Of a stretch of 61,591 bases of DNA, positions 35,701 through 43,171 are shown piece by piece. The DNA is taken from positions 1-61,591 of the forward strand of contig JAITII010000006.1 in the NCBI GenBank assembly GCA_031279515.1, given 5' to 3'. Positions within the stretch are counted from its first letter, which is position 1; every line of letters begins with the position of its first letter. This DNA is from Deltaproteobacteria bacterium. Lineage in GTDB: Bacteria > Desulfobacterota > Desulfarculia > Adiutricales > Adiutricaceae. The notes under the pieces were generated by a model that was not told the origin of the DNA, did not search any database, and saw nothing but the letters and a program-made list of their open reading frames with translations. Both the position numbers and the translations under genes were made by a program.

Positions 35701-37018
35701 TAGAGTCCTGTCCCCCTATCTCAAAGATGGTGTCCACAGTTGGATCTATGCTGTAAGCAGCTGTGGCCTGGGCGGTAATCTCATTTACTGTCATGTCCGC
35801 CCCGATGAAATCAGCGGAAAGGTATCTGCCTGAACCAGTGGTGCAGACCCCCAAGACCTCGGTTTTTTCCCTCAGCTCGCAGGGCACCTGGGAAAAGCCT
35901 ATGGTTATTGCCTCCAGGGGCCTGGAGGCCGTAGGTAGGTATTGTCTGGATAAAAGGGTGCCATCTTCTGTGACTACTGCAATATTTGTGGAAACCGAGC
36001 CTACGTCAACGCCTATGTACACAGGGAGCTTTACGCCCTCAGGTACCTGGGACCAGTCAAAGGTGCCCTGGCGGGGCCTATCCTTTCTTCTAATAAGCCT
36101 CTTTTGCCTAGAGGGCGGATCATGTGGAGCCTTTAGCCAATTATCCAAGGCAGCTAAAGAAAGCCCTTCGGGGCTAATATTTTGATACTCATCTTTAGCT
36201 GCCAGGGCTGCCCCTAGGGCCCCGTAGACAAAATGGGTCTTGGGTACTATGAGCTCTCCCGGGGCCAATTGCAAGATCTCTTCCAAGGCCCTAATGAGGC
36301 CCCCATTGGCTGCCACCCCCCCGGAGAAGAGGACGGGGGGAGCTAGATTTCTACCTTTGGCCAGTCCACTTTTCAGGCTCCTGGCCATGGCCAGGCACAG
36401 TCCGTAGATTATCTCATAATCCGGGGTGGCTGACTGCTGGAGATGGATCATGTCGCTCTTGGCAAAGACAGAGCAGCGTCCCGCCACCCTGGGGGGGACC
36501 TCGGACTTTAAGGCAAGGGAGGCAAAGGTGTGTATGTCGTAGCCTAAGCGGTGTGCCTGTTGATCCAAAAAGGACCCAGTGCCAGCGGCACATAAAGAAT
36601 TCATAGCAAAGTCGGAAAGGGCAAAAAGTCCCCCCTCCTCTTTAAACCACAGTACCTTGGTATCCTCACCTCCAATGTCTATTAGAGATTTTGCCTTCAG
36701 CGCATTGGATTTTGCCTTGAGCTCACTGGACTTTGCCTTGAGCTCACTGGACTTGGCAGCCAAGGTAAGGCACATGACCTCCCCTAGGGCCTCACCACCT
36801 AAAAGCTCGGCCATTTTTTTGGCAGAATTTCCCGTGACCATGGGAGCATGGACCTTGGCTAGGGGCACTTCTTTACCAAGGGAAGTGAGCCCAGCTAGTA
36901 TGGTGTGAAAAGGTCTGCCCTGGTGCCTTAGATATGCACTATGCAATAATTGGCCCTCTGGGTCCAAGAGAGCAATTTTCACGCTCACGGAACCCACATC
37001 GAGTCCTAAAAAGTACAT
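32720..37018 (-). CDS. Double acyl-CoA dehydratase activase/DUF2229 fusion
   Basis: The giant protein (about 1432 aa from ATG 37018, preceded by AAAGG; the open frame starts GTG 37024) contains two BadF/BadG/BcrA/BcrD-type activase domains (about 1-280 and 332-600). Each has 'GLDVGSVSVK' or 'GVDVGSVSTN', 'CAAGTGSFL' and a second Cys (GRCSVF, GERCTVF) that bridges a [4Fe-4S] cluster between subunits. A DUF2229 and a BcrC/HgdB-like region follow (CxxH/Cys-rich, 'GRPYNSYDSALNLRLGEKL', 'MPFTCMPGMVVGG'). Members are ATP-driven electron activators or related proteins of anaerobes. Three in-frame 21-bp repeats (36691-36753) add a Lys/Ser stretch in the first domain. Confidence 0.9.
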   Translation of the reverse strand: MYFLGLDVGSVSVKIALLDPEGQLLHSAYLRHQGRPFHTILAGLTSLGKEVPLAKVHAPMVTGNSAKKMAELLGGEALGEVMCLTLAAKSSELKAKSSELKAKSNALKAKSLIDIGGEDTKVLWFKEEGGLFALSDFAMNSLCAAGTGSFLDQQAHRLGYDIHTFASLALKSEVPPRVAGRCSVFAKSDMIHLQQSATPDYEIIYGLCLAMARSLKSGLAKGRNLAPPVLFSGGVAANGGLIRALEEILQLAPGELIVPKTHFVYGALGAALAAKDEYQNISPEGLSLAALDNWLKAPHDPPSRQKRLIRRKDRPRQGTFDWSQVPEGVKLPVYIGVDVGSVSTNIAVVTEDGTLLSRQYLPTASRPLEAITIGFSQVPCELREKTEVLGVCTTGSGRYLSADFIGADMTVNEITAQATAAYSIDPTVDTIFEIGGQDSKYIYLSNGVIVDFMMNKACAAGTGSFLEEQADKLGIQIKEQFGSLALKSQNPVSLGERCTVFMESDLVHHQQNGVALEDLVAGLCHGIVANYLGRVVETRKVGENIFFQGGTSFNEGVAAAFESHLGKPITVPDNADVTGAMGAAFIARDRRTWKESSFVGYDLSNREYNIKSFECRHCANHCEIRKVTVSGGRPYFYGSRCDRYEEDQGRKKASTHSEDLFKFRLDAAFNPIELQALDYGTKKPYKGRIGLIRSMFFAELGPFFSVFLASLGYEPVFSPPTNKTTIHKGCERTEGEFCFPIKAAHGHILELMDMDLDHIFIPSLVNMPPAQSINGNAKAPDNAACPYVQSLAFTAPACLGLTEPFLLRGTVFFGEGEKPLEKSLLAIASKLKASRSEALKAISQAKKAQEAFCERLMAKGREVLQSLAPDQKAIVVVGRPYNSYDSALNLRLGEKLSDLKLVGIPMDLLPLDLEGDEPASHYWRYGQKITAAAQFIANEPRLDAVYISNFGCGPDSFILHFFRHALASKPFLEIEIDEHSSDVGAVTRLEAFLDSQALKAKKPESDTPLCPYEPKLAILKAPLKGKTIYIPPMCDHTRAISATLRSSGLETVALCPSDHKTIELGRSQTSGKECFPLILTVGDFLKLSQSSGFDPQKASLFMPSSNGPCRFGQYSRYLSLVLKRLGLEEVKILSLDQTGGMYDSLNKLGSKKGTALTKEIWRSLVSVDLLQKALYFTRPRETKPGLADKVYEESLQNLEHTLEHGSYKDLYKTLGEAREAFAGALNGTGDAILPKVGLVGEIYVRSNEFANEQVIRRLESLGAEVSVPPFVEWILYTGFVNKMRAKRVGNLKKSFFYWLTMLVQHYELDKLAKAFKGFIPELKEPPVTEVVRLGEKFLDSAFQGEAILSLGKGLEYYQHGARGLVNIMPFTCMPGMVVGGLATSFRHEAGSMPLLNLAFDGQSQTNTQARLEAFMYQVTNFSNPFSPKGAKN

Positions 37019-37024
37019 AGGCAC

Positions 37025-37567
37025 CTTTAAGTGTGTCTCTGTTTTGGAAATGGGAAACCTCGGGGGGATAAGGGCCTCAACAAACTCTTAGCTCTTGTGG
37101 CCAAACTTATCTTAGAGTAATCTTCTAGGCTTCATATAGCCAGGGGCTCAACAAGTACATAGCCCACATGACTATTTTCAAGCAAAAGGTGTGGCGCCGG
37201 GCCATCTGAAAGGCATTTAGGCTACCATGGGCGCATTTTAGCACAGAACCAATCCGCGGGCTATATTTTGTTTGCAAGGGCCCCTTTTTTTGTCAATAAA
37301 CAATTTGTAAGTTTTGTTAAGATTCCCTTTGCTAGTCCCTATAGGGTTCCTAGCCGGCCCCTAGCCGGCCACTAGCCGGCCGTTAGCTAGTCCCTAGTAG
37401 TCCCCTATAGGACCACTAGTCGGCCATAAGCCGGCCACTAGCCGGCCACTAGCTGACCTTGATAAGCTTTAAGCTAGGAACTTTAAAAGTCAAAATATAT
37501 TAGGTATACTATGGGGCGCTAAAGGGGACCATTTCCTTTGGCTAGCTAAGCATTTTAAGGATAGGAA
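37025..37567. other. Spacer with GC-rich CTAGCCGGCC repeats
   Basis: Between the activase and leuD genes no coding is seen. From 37350 to 37450 there are about six copies of (C)TAGCCGGCC(A) or TAGTCGGCC plus related AGTCCCTAG/CCTATAGG words, some in opposite orientation. The rest is A+T-rich. The leuD promoter is not clear. Confidence 0.6.
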
Positions 37568-38191
37568 ATGGAAAGCTTTAAGAGATTTACTGCATTGGCT
37601 GCCTATTTAGATAGGCCCAATGTAGATACGGACCTTATCATACCAAAACAGTTTTTAAAACGCATCTCACGGGACGGGTACGGCCAGTTCCTCTTCAATG
37701 ACCTTAGGTTTTTGCCCTCTGGAGAGGAAAACCTAGAATTTTCTTTAAACTTTCCCCGCTTTAAAGGCGCCGGGGTCCTGGTCTCAGGGAGGAACTTTGG
37801 CTGCGGGTCTTCCAGGGAACATGCCGCCTGGGCCCTCATGGATTATGGCTTTAAGACGGTCATAGCCGAAAGCTTTGGGGATATTTTCTCCCACAATAGC
37901 TCCAAGGTGGGGCTACTATTAGTAGAAAGGCCCCTAGCTGAGGTCAAGGATTTGATGGGTAGAATAGAAGCTAATACCGGCTATACCCTCACTGTGGATC
38001 TAGAGGGGCAAGAAATATTAGGTTCCGATGGCTACAGTTGTCATTTTAATGTGGACCCCAAGGTAAAGGCCATGTTCTTAAAAGGCGCTGATGACATAGA
38101 CTATACCCTTTCCCATTTTCTGCCACAGGTGGCACTTTTTGAAAAAGAGCACAAGGCCCCCTGGCAGGCGGTCCTGCCAGAAAAAAAATAG
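37568..38191 (+). CDS. leuD: 3-isopropylmalate dehydratase small subunit
   Basis: LeuD (207 aa) supplies the swivelling domain of isopropylmalate isomerase, which with the iron-sulfur subunit LeuC converts 2- to 3-isopropylmalate in leucine synthesis. Clear motifs are 'PNVDTDLIIPKQFLKRI', 'GRNFGCGSSREHAAWAL' (binding loop) and 'VIAESFGDIFSHNSSKVGLL'. The length is that of the proteobacterial 200-residue type. No leuC is next to it, so the partner must be elsewhere. Its stop codon TAG directly abuts the stop of the convergent thiE gene (TAGCTA). Confidence 0.95.
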   Translation: MESFKRFTALAAYLDRPNVDTDLIIPKQFLKRISRDGYGQFLFNDLRFLPSGEENLEFSLNFPRFKGAGVLVSGRNFGCGSSREHAAWALMDYGFKTVIAESFGDIFSHNSSKVGLLLVERPLAEVKDLMGRIEANTGYTLTVDLEGQEILGSDGYSCHFNVDPKVKAMFLKGADDIDYTLSHFLPQVALFEKEHKAPWQAVLPEKK

Positions 38192-38824
38192 CTAGATACA
38201 ACCCGCGAGGATTTTTTTAGCTGCTTGGGTAGGGTCTTGGGCCTGGGCCAGGGCAGAGATCAAAGCCAGGCCATTAAAACCATAGGCCCAGGCCAGATGG
38301 GCGTTTTCTGTGGTGATGCCGCCAATACCAACTGTAGGCCACTTTAAAGCTATAATGGAGCTAATGGTATCGGCATCTATCTGTTTGGCCTCGGGTTTAG
38401 ATGGGGATGGATACAGGGCTCCCACACCTAAGTAATCTGCGCCTTTCAATATTGCCTCTTTTGCCTTGACGGCTGAACTTGCCGAATAGCCTATTATTTT
38501 GTCTTTAGAAAGTAATTTGGCCGCAGTAGCAACATTTAGGTCGCTTTCACCTAGGTGGACCCCGTCAGCATCCACAGCTAAGGCAATGTCTACGCGGTTA
38601 TTTATGATAAAGAGCTTATTGTGCTCTTTAGAGAGGGCCCTTAGCTCCAGAGCTTGGTCATAGAACTGGTTATCATCCAAGCTTTTTTCCCGGAGCTGCA
38701 GCGCACTTACTCCCCCCTGGAAGGCCAAAAGAGCAAGTTCGCTAACAGTTCTTTGGCCAGCATCTTTTTTACCAGCTACGAGCATAAGGCGCAACTTGGG
38801 ATACAAGGCTTTTTTCCTTAGCAT
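38192..38824 (-). CDS. thiE: Thiamine-phosphate synthase
   Basis: ThiE (210 aa) joins hydroxymethylpyrimidine pyrophosphate and thiazole phosphate to make thiamine phosphate. Motifs of the TIM barrel are 'GVSALQLREKSLDDNQFYDQ', 'FIINNRVDIALAVDADGVHL', 'GYSASSAVKAKEA' and 'YLGVGALYPSPSK', with 'VGIGGITTENA'. AAGGA lies 6 nt before the ATG. It is 68 bp downstream of thiDM, so it is probably in the same riboswitch-controlled transcript. Confidence 0.94.
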   Translation of the reverse strand: MLRKKALYPKLRLMLVAGKKDAGQRTVSELALLAFQGGVSALQLREKSLDDNQFYDQALELRALSKEHNKLFIINNRVDIALAVDADGVHLGESDLNVATAAKLLSKDKIIGYSASSAVKAKEAILKGADYLGVGALYPSPSKPEAKQIDADTISSIIALKWPTVGIGGITTENAHLAWAYGFNGLALISALAQAQDPTQAAKKILAGCI

Positions 38825-38892
38825 AGTAAATCCTTAAATGGATAGCTTAAAATTGCGTGCTGGGGCTCTTTAAGGGAGTTCTATCCCGACTT

Positions 38893-40614
38893 TTAGCTCA
38901 TGGCCAAGGCGTCCAAGAGGCGAAAGTGGAATTCGCCTAAGGCCAGTGGGTCAGAGAGCTTGGAGGCGGCTATTTCACCTGCTGCCTTTAAAAGTTCTAG
39001 GGCAGCAACTGTAGCCTCCAGGGGACTGTCTGGATTAGCACCTACAAAGGCGCCCACTAGGGCGCTTAAGAGGCAGCCGGAGCCTGTGATGCAGGTAAGC
39101 AAAATATTGCCCCCGGAAATAGTCTCCAAACGGCCCCCAAAGGTTACAAGGTCCGTCTCTCCGGTAACGGCTACTATTGCCCCTGTGGCCTGGGAGATCT
39201 TAACTGCCGCCTCCTCAATATCTTTAAAGTTTAAGCCTAATGCAGTATCCACGCCCCTTTGGGTCATACTTAAAGACACGTTATAGAGGGCTAGGATCTC
39301 TGAGGCATTGCCCCTTATGACCCTGGGTGAGAGCTTATTGATAAGTTCCTTAGAAGGGGTCATGCGGTTTAAAGAGGCACCTACCCCAACGGGGTCTAAG
39401 ACTATGGGGACCTTGGCCCAATTGGCCCCAAGCCCTGCCTGGAGCATGACCTCATAGGTGGCATCATTTATTGTGCCAATGTTAATTACCAGGGCTTGGG
39501 CCTGGGCTGCCAAATCCCTGGCATCATCAGGTCCTAGGCTCATGACAGGGGAGGCGCCAATGGCTAAAAGGGCATTGGCGCAATCGGTTACTGTGACAAA
39601 ATTGGTGATGCATAGGACCAAGGGATTAGTCTGGCGCACCTTGGCTAAGTACTGAAAATAGCTTCTAGTTTCTTTGGTCTTGGTAAGGGCTATGCTCTTG
39701 GGTTTTACAATTGTCTCCCCAAGGTCTTGGCAGCATAAAGGGGGCGGAAATCCCTGGTCAATGGGACCTGGCATCAAGGTCTCTGGTCTATTGTAGCTAT
39801 AGAACTCGTAGAAATGATTTAAAGGTCCGCGACCTGCACCAAGTTCCATGCCGTCGGCTATGGCACCGTGGACATAGAGCTTGGCCCTTTCCACGGCCTC
39901 AGGTAAGCTGAGCTTGTGCGCCAGAAAGGCTGCAATACCAGAGGATAAGCTGCAGCCAGTGCCGTGGTCGCTGTTGGTCTTAATCCTTTCCAAGGCAAAG
40001 ACTTGGTAGCTTCCGTCCTCCATAAAGAGATAGTCTTTGGAATCGGCTCCCGCCGCATGCCCGCCTTTTATCAAGATGTTCTTGGGCTTGAACCTATTAA
40101 AGATAATATCAGCAGCCCTTTTAATATTTCCTGGGCTATTTAAGCTCAAAAGGGAGAGCTTTTCAGCCTCATTGATATTGGGGGTGGTGAGATAGGAAAA
40201 GGGCAGGAGCTTTTCTAAGGCAGTTATCGAGTCCTCATTTAAAAATTCATAGCCAGCAGCGCTTATCATCACTGGGTCCACAATAAGCTTGGGGGGGTCC
40301 TTTAATTCTTTGATAAACTCAATGAGTGCCAAGATGTTTTGTGGGCTTCCAATGAGGCCCACCTTGATGACATTCACTGGGAAATCAGAAAATATCGCCT
40401 CCAGTTGGGTGGTGAGCATCTGGGAACTTACGGTCTCAAAGAGGGTAACGGAGGTGGTATTCTGAGCTGTAAGGCCGCTGATGGCGGACACTCCGTAGAC
40501 CCTCAAGGCGGCAAAGGTTTTAAGATCCGCCTGAACTCCTGCCCCTCCCCCTGAATCTGAGGAGGCTACGGTAAGGACTATGGGGAAGTTTATCTTGGAT
40601 TGGTTTTCAGCCAT
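38893..40614 (-). CDS. thiDM: ThiD-ThiM fusion (HMP kinase / thiazole kinase)
   Basis: The protein (573 aa) fuses two kinases. About 1-270 is ThiD, hydroxymethylpyrimidine (phosphate) kinase ('VLTVASSDSGGGAGVQADLK', 'DPVMISAAGYEFLNEDSI', 'DHGTGCSLSSGIAAFLAHKL'). About 310-573 is ThiM, hydroxyethylthiazole kinase ('NPLVLCITNFVTVTDCANAL', 'IVLDPVGVGASLNRM', 'VRGNASEILAL', 'CITGSGCLLSALVGAF'). It salvages and phosphorylates both thiamine precursors for thiE downstream. The TPP riboswitch lies in its leader, so it should be shut off when TPP is plentiful. Confidence 0.95.
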   Translation of the reverse strand: MAENQSKINFPIVLTVASSDSGGGAGVQADLKTFAALRVYGVSAISGLTAQNTTSVTLFETVSSQMLTTQLEAIFSDFPVNVIKVGLIGSPQNILALIEFIKELKDPPKLIVDPVMISAAGYEFLNEDSITALEKLLPFSYLTTPNINEAEKLSLLSLNSPGNIKRAADIIFNRFKPKNILIKGGHAAGADSKDYLFMEDGSYQVFALERIKTNSDHGTGCSLSSGIAAFLAHKLSLPEAVERAKLYVHGAIADGMELGAGRGPLNHFYEFYSYNRPETLMPGPIDQGFPPPLCCQDLGETIVKPKSIALTKTKETRSYFQYLAKVRQTNPLVLCITNFVTVTDCANALLAIGASPVMSLGPDDARDLAAQAQALVINIGTINDATYEVMLQAGLGANWAKVPIVLDPVGVGASLNRMTPSKELINKLSPRVIRGNASEILALYNVSLSMTQRGVDTALGLNFKDIEEAAVKISQATGAIVAVTGETDLVTFGGRLETISGGNILLTCITGSGCLLSALVGAFVGANPDSPLEATVAALELLKAAGEIAASKLSDPLALGEFHFRLLDALAMS

Positions 40615-40664
40615 GGGCGACTCCCTTCAAAGAGGGAATACTTTCACCCAAAAAGGACTTTAAA

Positions 40665-40762
40665 GGTGTCAAAAGCTCCCTCCGCCGGTATTATCCGGAT
40701 CAGGTACAAAAGGTCGCAACTAAAATTAGTTGCCTTTCAGCCTTAAGGCTCCCTTGTCTTGA
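40665..40762 (-). ncRNA. TPP riboswitch controlling thiDM-thiE
   Basis: Read on the minus strand, the leader holds the conserved core: AAGGGAGCC...GGCTGAAAGG in the pyrimidine-sensor arm, then ACCTGATCCGGATAATACCG and GGCGGAGGGA of the helper arm. P1 forms from CAAGGG with CUUUUG. The pyrimidine-sensing loop reads GGCUGAAAG instead of the usual GCUGAGA. Between riboswitch and start, CCCTCTTTGAAGGG can fold and would cover the GGGAG Shine-Dalgarno, so control is probably at translation. Confidence 0.9.
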
Positions 40763-40962
40763 CAGGATAGGGTAAAAAATAGAAAGGCCTTGCAAGTGAT
40801 GAAGGCCGGTTAAGCTACCTCTTTGATAAATTTAGCCCGACGCGGAAAGGCGCTTATTTGAGAACTATTGGGGCAAATTTTTGGCTAAAAGGGAAAGCTC
40901 TAGTCATTTTAGCTAGCTTTCAAGATTAATTTCTAGATAGCACTCTAGATTATGGTTCAAAA

Positions 40963-42117
40963 TCATGGTTCAAAGTCGTGGGGACTATCTTCAGGGTCGT
41001 CTTCTAAGTCCTGGTCCAAGTCCAAATTGCTGGCAAGGTCAATATCCGCCTTGATGTGACTAGAAAAGGGGACAGGCGCCGGGGCTTTAGGCAGCGGCCC
41101 TGGGTCAGGTGCCTGGATGATCTCTTCGTCGTCAATGAGCCAGGGGTCTCTGAAGCAGGCGATATTGCGTCCCATTTGCTTGGCATCGTAGAGGGCCAGG
41201 TCGGCTCGGCGGATAAAGTTTTGGAGGGTCTCACCGGGGCGGTAGATGGTATAGCCCACAGAGATGGTTATCTTAAGGTGATTGGCCCCAAAGTCGTGGT
41301 TTTCCACCCTGCTCCTCAGCTTTTCCGCCAGCTTTTGGCTCTGTTCCATATTGGTGTCAGGGGCAATGACAGTAAATTCGTCACCCCCGTAACGGGCGGG
41401 AAAGTCGTTTTTACGCAAAGAGCTCTTTAAAAGGTCAGCTACTTGGATCAAGATGGAATCCCCTGCCAAGTGCCCTAGGGTATCGTTTACCCTTTTAAAG
41501 TGGTCCACATCTATGATGAAAAGGGACATGGTGGGGGAATAGTTTCTGAACTTATCCACCTGTTCCTGGAGTATATCCATGAAGCTCCCCTTGTTGTAGA
41601 GCTTAGTCATGGCATCAAAGAGTGCCTTTTTCTTAAAGGAGTTTAAAGCGGAACTTATCTTGCGCCTTTCCATGAGCTCATGGCGGGCTTTTCTTAAGAT
41701 CCTCAGCCTTTCGGAGTATTCTTCATGGATCACCTGGATGGAGATTACCTGGGAGTTCTCCAATTGCCAAGCCCTAGCAATTAAAGGCACCTCTTCTAAG
41801 GTCTTGGGGTTGGTTTCCAGCCAGATGCCGGAGCTGGTCTTATTTCCTGGTTTAGGGGCCTTGTCAAAGAATTCTTCGGCATCCAAGAGAAAGTACTCCA
41901 GCATGAAAGAGTTGTCCCAGGGTTGGTCTAAGGACTGCATCTCACCGGGACCGTCGGGAAAAAAGAGGCTAGTGTAGAAAGCTGGGGGTGGGCCATAGAG
42001 CTCGTAGCGCATATGGCCCACCCTCTTCAAGATGACGTACTCCAAAAAGTTTAAAAATTCCAGGCCCAGGGCCCCCTGATCCTGGACTTCATTAAATATT
42101 ATGGGTGTTTTTGTCAC
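40963..42117 (-). CDS. GGDEF diguanylate cyclase
   Basis: The protein (384 aa) has a C-terminal GGDEF domain with an intact active site (GGDEF at 244-248) and an inhibitory I-site RxxD (R235-K-N-D238), so it should make c-di-GMP under product inhibition. The N-terminal 150 residues show no clear PAS, GAF or membrane segment. A short helical linker precedes the GGDEF domain, and the last 60 residues are an acidic, Pro/Asp-rich tail. The start is GTG overlapping the GTPase stop (GTGA), so both are translated together. It forms a likely output of the GTPase/OmpA cluster (inference). Confidence 0.85.
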   Translation of the reverse strand: MTKTPIIFNEVQDQGALGLEFLNFLEYVILKRVGHMRYELYGPPPAFYTSLFFPDGPGEMQSLDQPWDNSFMLEYFLLDAEEFFDKAPKPGNKTSSGIWLETNPKTLEEVPLIARAWQLENSQVISIQVIHEEYSERLRILRKARHELMERRKISSALNSFKKKALFDAMTKLYNKGSFMDILQEQVDKFRNYSPTMSLFIIDVDHFKRVNDTLGHLAGDSILIQVADLLKSSLRKNDFPARYGGDEFTVIAPDTNMEQSQKLAEKLRSRVENHDFGANHLKITISVGYTIYRPGETLQNFIRRADLALYDAKQMGRNIACFRDPWLIDDEEIIQAPDPGPLPKAPAPVPFSSHIKADIDLASNLDLDQDLEDDPEDSPHDFEP

Positions 42118-42629
42118 TGTTTCTCCAGCATAGCTTGAGTTAAGTCTTCAAAGGTCTTTTCCACATTGAGTCCTGTCTTGGCGCTAGTTTTTATTATCTT
42201 TACGCCCTTGGCTGAAAGGGAGGTGAGGACCTTGTCGGTTATTTCCCACTCATTTTGGAGATCGGCTTTGTTGATGAGAAAAAACCCAGGTACGTTCTGG
42301 CCCAAGATCTTGATGGCCTCGTTGCGGAGTTTCAAGGCAACGGACAAGGATTCGCCCCTGGTACCGTCCACGACGAATAAGAGCCCATGGGCGCCGCGTA
42401 GATATGAGAGATTTACTGTGGAATAGTTGTCCTGTCCTTCCATGTCCCAGAGGACTAAGGAAATGCCTCCGTCCTGGTCTCCAAGCTCTTCCTTTATCAC
42501 CTTTTTGGAGATCTTGACCCCCACGGTGGACAAATAATTGTCGGAAAATATGGAGTTGACATATTGACGCACAAGAGCCGTCTTCCCCACGCAAAAGGCG
42601 CCCAGCATGCAGATCTTTTTATTAATCAT
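42114..42629 (-). CDS. Ras-like small GTPase
   Basis: The protein (171 aa) is a stand-alone Ras-superfamily GTPase. G1 is 'GAFCVGKT' (10-17), G3 'WDMEGQD' (61-67), G4 'NKAD' (120-123) and G5 'TSAKTG' (148-153). The G3 motif carries Glu-Gly (MEGQ) as in Rab-like proteins. No prenylation or transmembrane signal is seen, so it is a cytoplasmic switch. Bacterial members (MglA and Rab-like relatives) set polarity or motility. It overlaps the diguanylate cyclase gene by 4 bp, and the OmpA/coiled-coil genes lie about 540 bp upstream on the same strand. Confidence 0.88.
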   Translation of the reverse strand: MINKKICMLGAFCVGKTALVRQYVNSIFSDNYLSTVGVKISKKVIKEELGDQDGGISLVLWDMEGQDNYSTVNLSYLRGAHGLLFVVDGTRGESLSVALKLRNEAIKILGQNVPGFFLINKADLQNEWEITDKVLTSLSAKGVKIIKTSAKTGLNVEKTFEDLTQAMLEKQ

Positions 42630-43171
42630 ATAGGTTTTGTCCGTAGTCTACAAAAATCCTGGCTTAAGGCTTAAAGGCTAGCAAAATTTCCCCACCAGAA
42701 TCTAGGGAGTTTGCCCTTTATCCCTTGAAGTCAAATTTGATCATAGCGTAAAAAGGACCTAAATAACTAGAGATATCAATCTTCCTACTATATAATGCAG
42801 ATATTGCATTATATTACTACTAAATATTGCTCTATCTTGTTTCAACTGGAATTTTAGAGGCTTTTTTACGTAGCCATCAAATTTGAGAAAGTATTATATA
42901 TCAATTATAGCCTTTTGCAAAGCCTCATAATGGCCAATGGCCATGGCCCATGGCCCATGGCCTTTGGCCCATGGGTCTATCTATAGATTTGACAAGTTTT
43001 AGAGCCCCGGACCCCTTTTTAGCCCCGTTTTGGAGAAAAAAGCCATATTCCTTCTATAATAGAGAAAATGAGGCTACTATGTTGCATTTTTTAATTATCT
43101 GTAATTTAGCCCGGCTGGCATAGCATGGGGCTATTTTTTTCTAGAGGTACACTGGCTTTTAGGCAGGCTGT
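42630..43171. other. Intergenic region with dispersed hairpin element
   Basis: The stretch about 42746-42892 is homologous to 52567-52705. At 42790-42814 lies a perfect inverted repeat ATATAATGCA-gatat-TGCATTATAT; its minus-strand copy also contains TATAAT, so it could be an operator or promoter for the GTPase gene. Further right, at 42931-42976, GGCCATGGCCCATGG-type words repeat several times in a palindromic way. No gene is seen. Confidence 0.7.

Noticed and set aside
37338-37458. CRISPR array reading of the GC-rich repeats
   Set aside because: Repeats are only 9-12 bp, closely packed and partly inverted, without unique spacers or cas genes.
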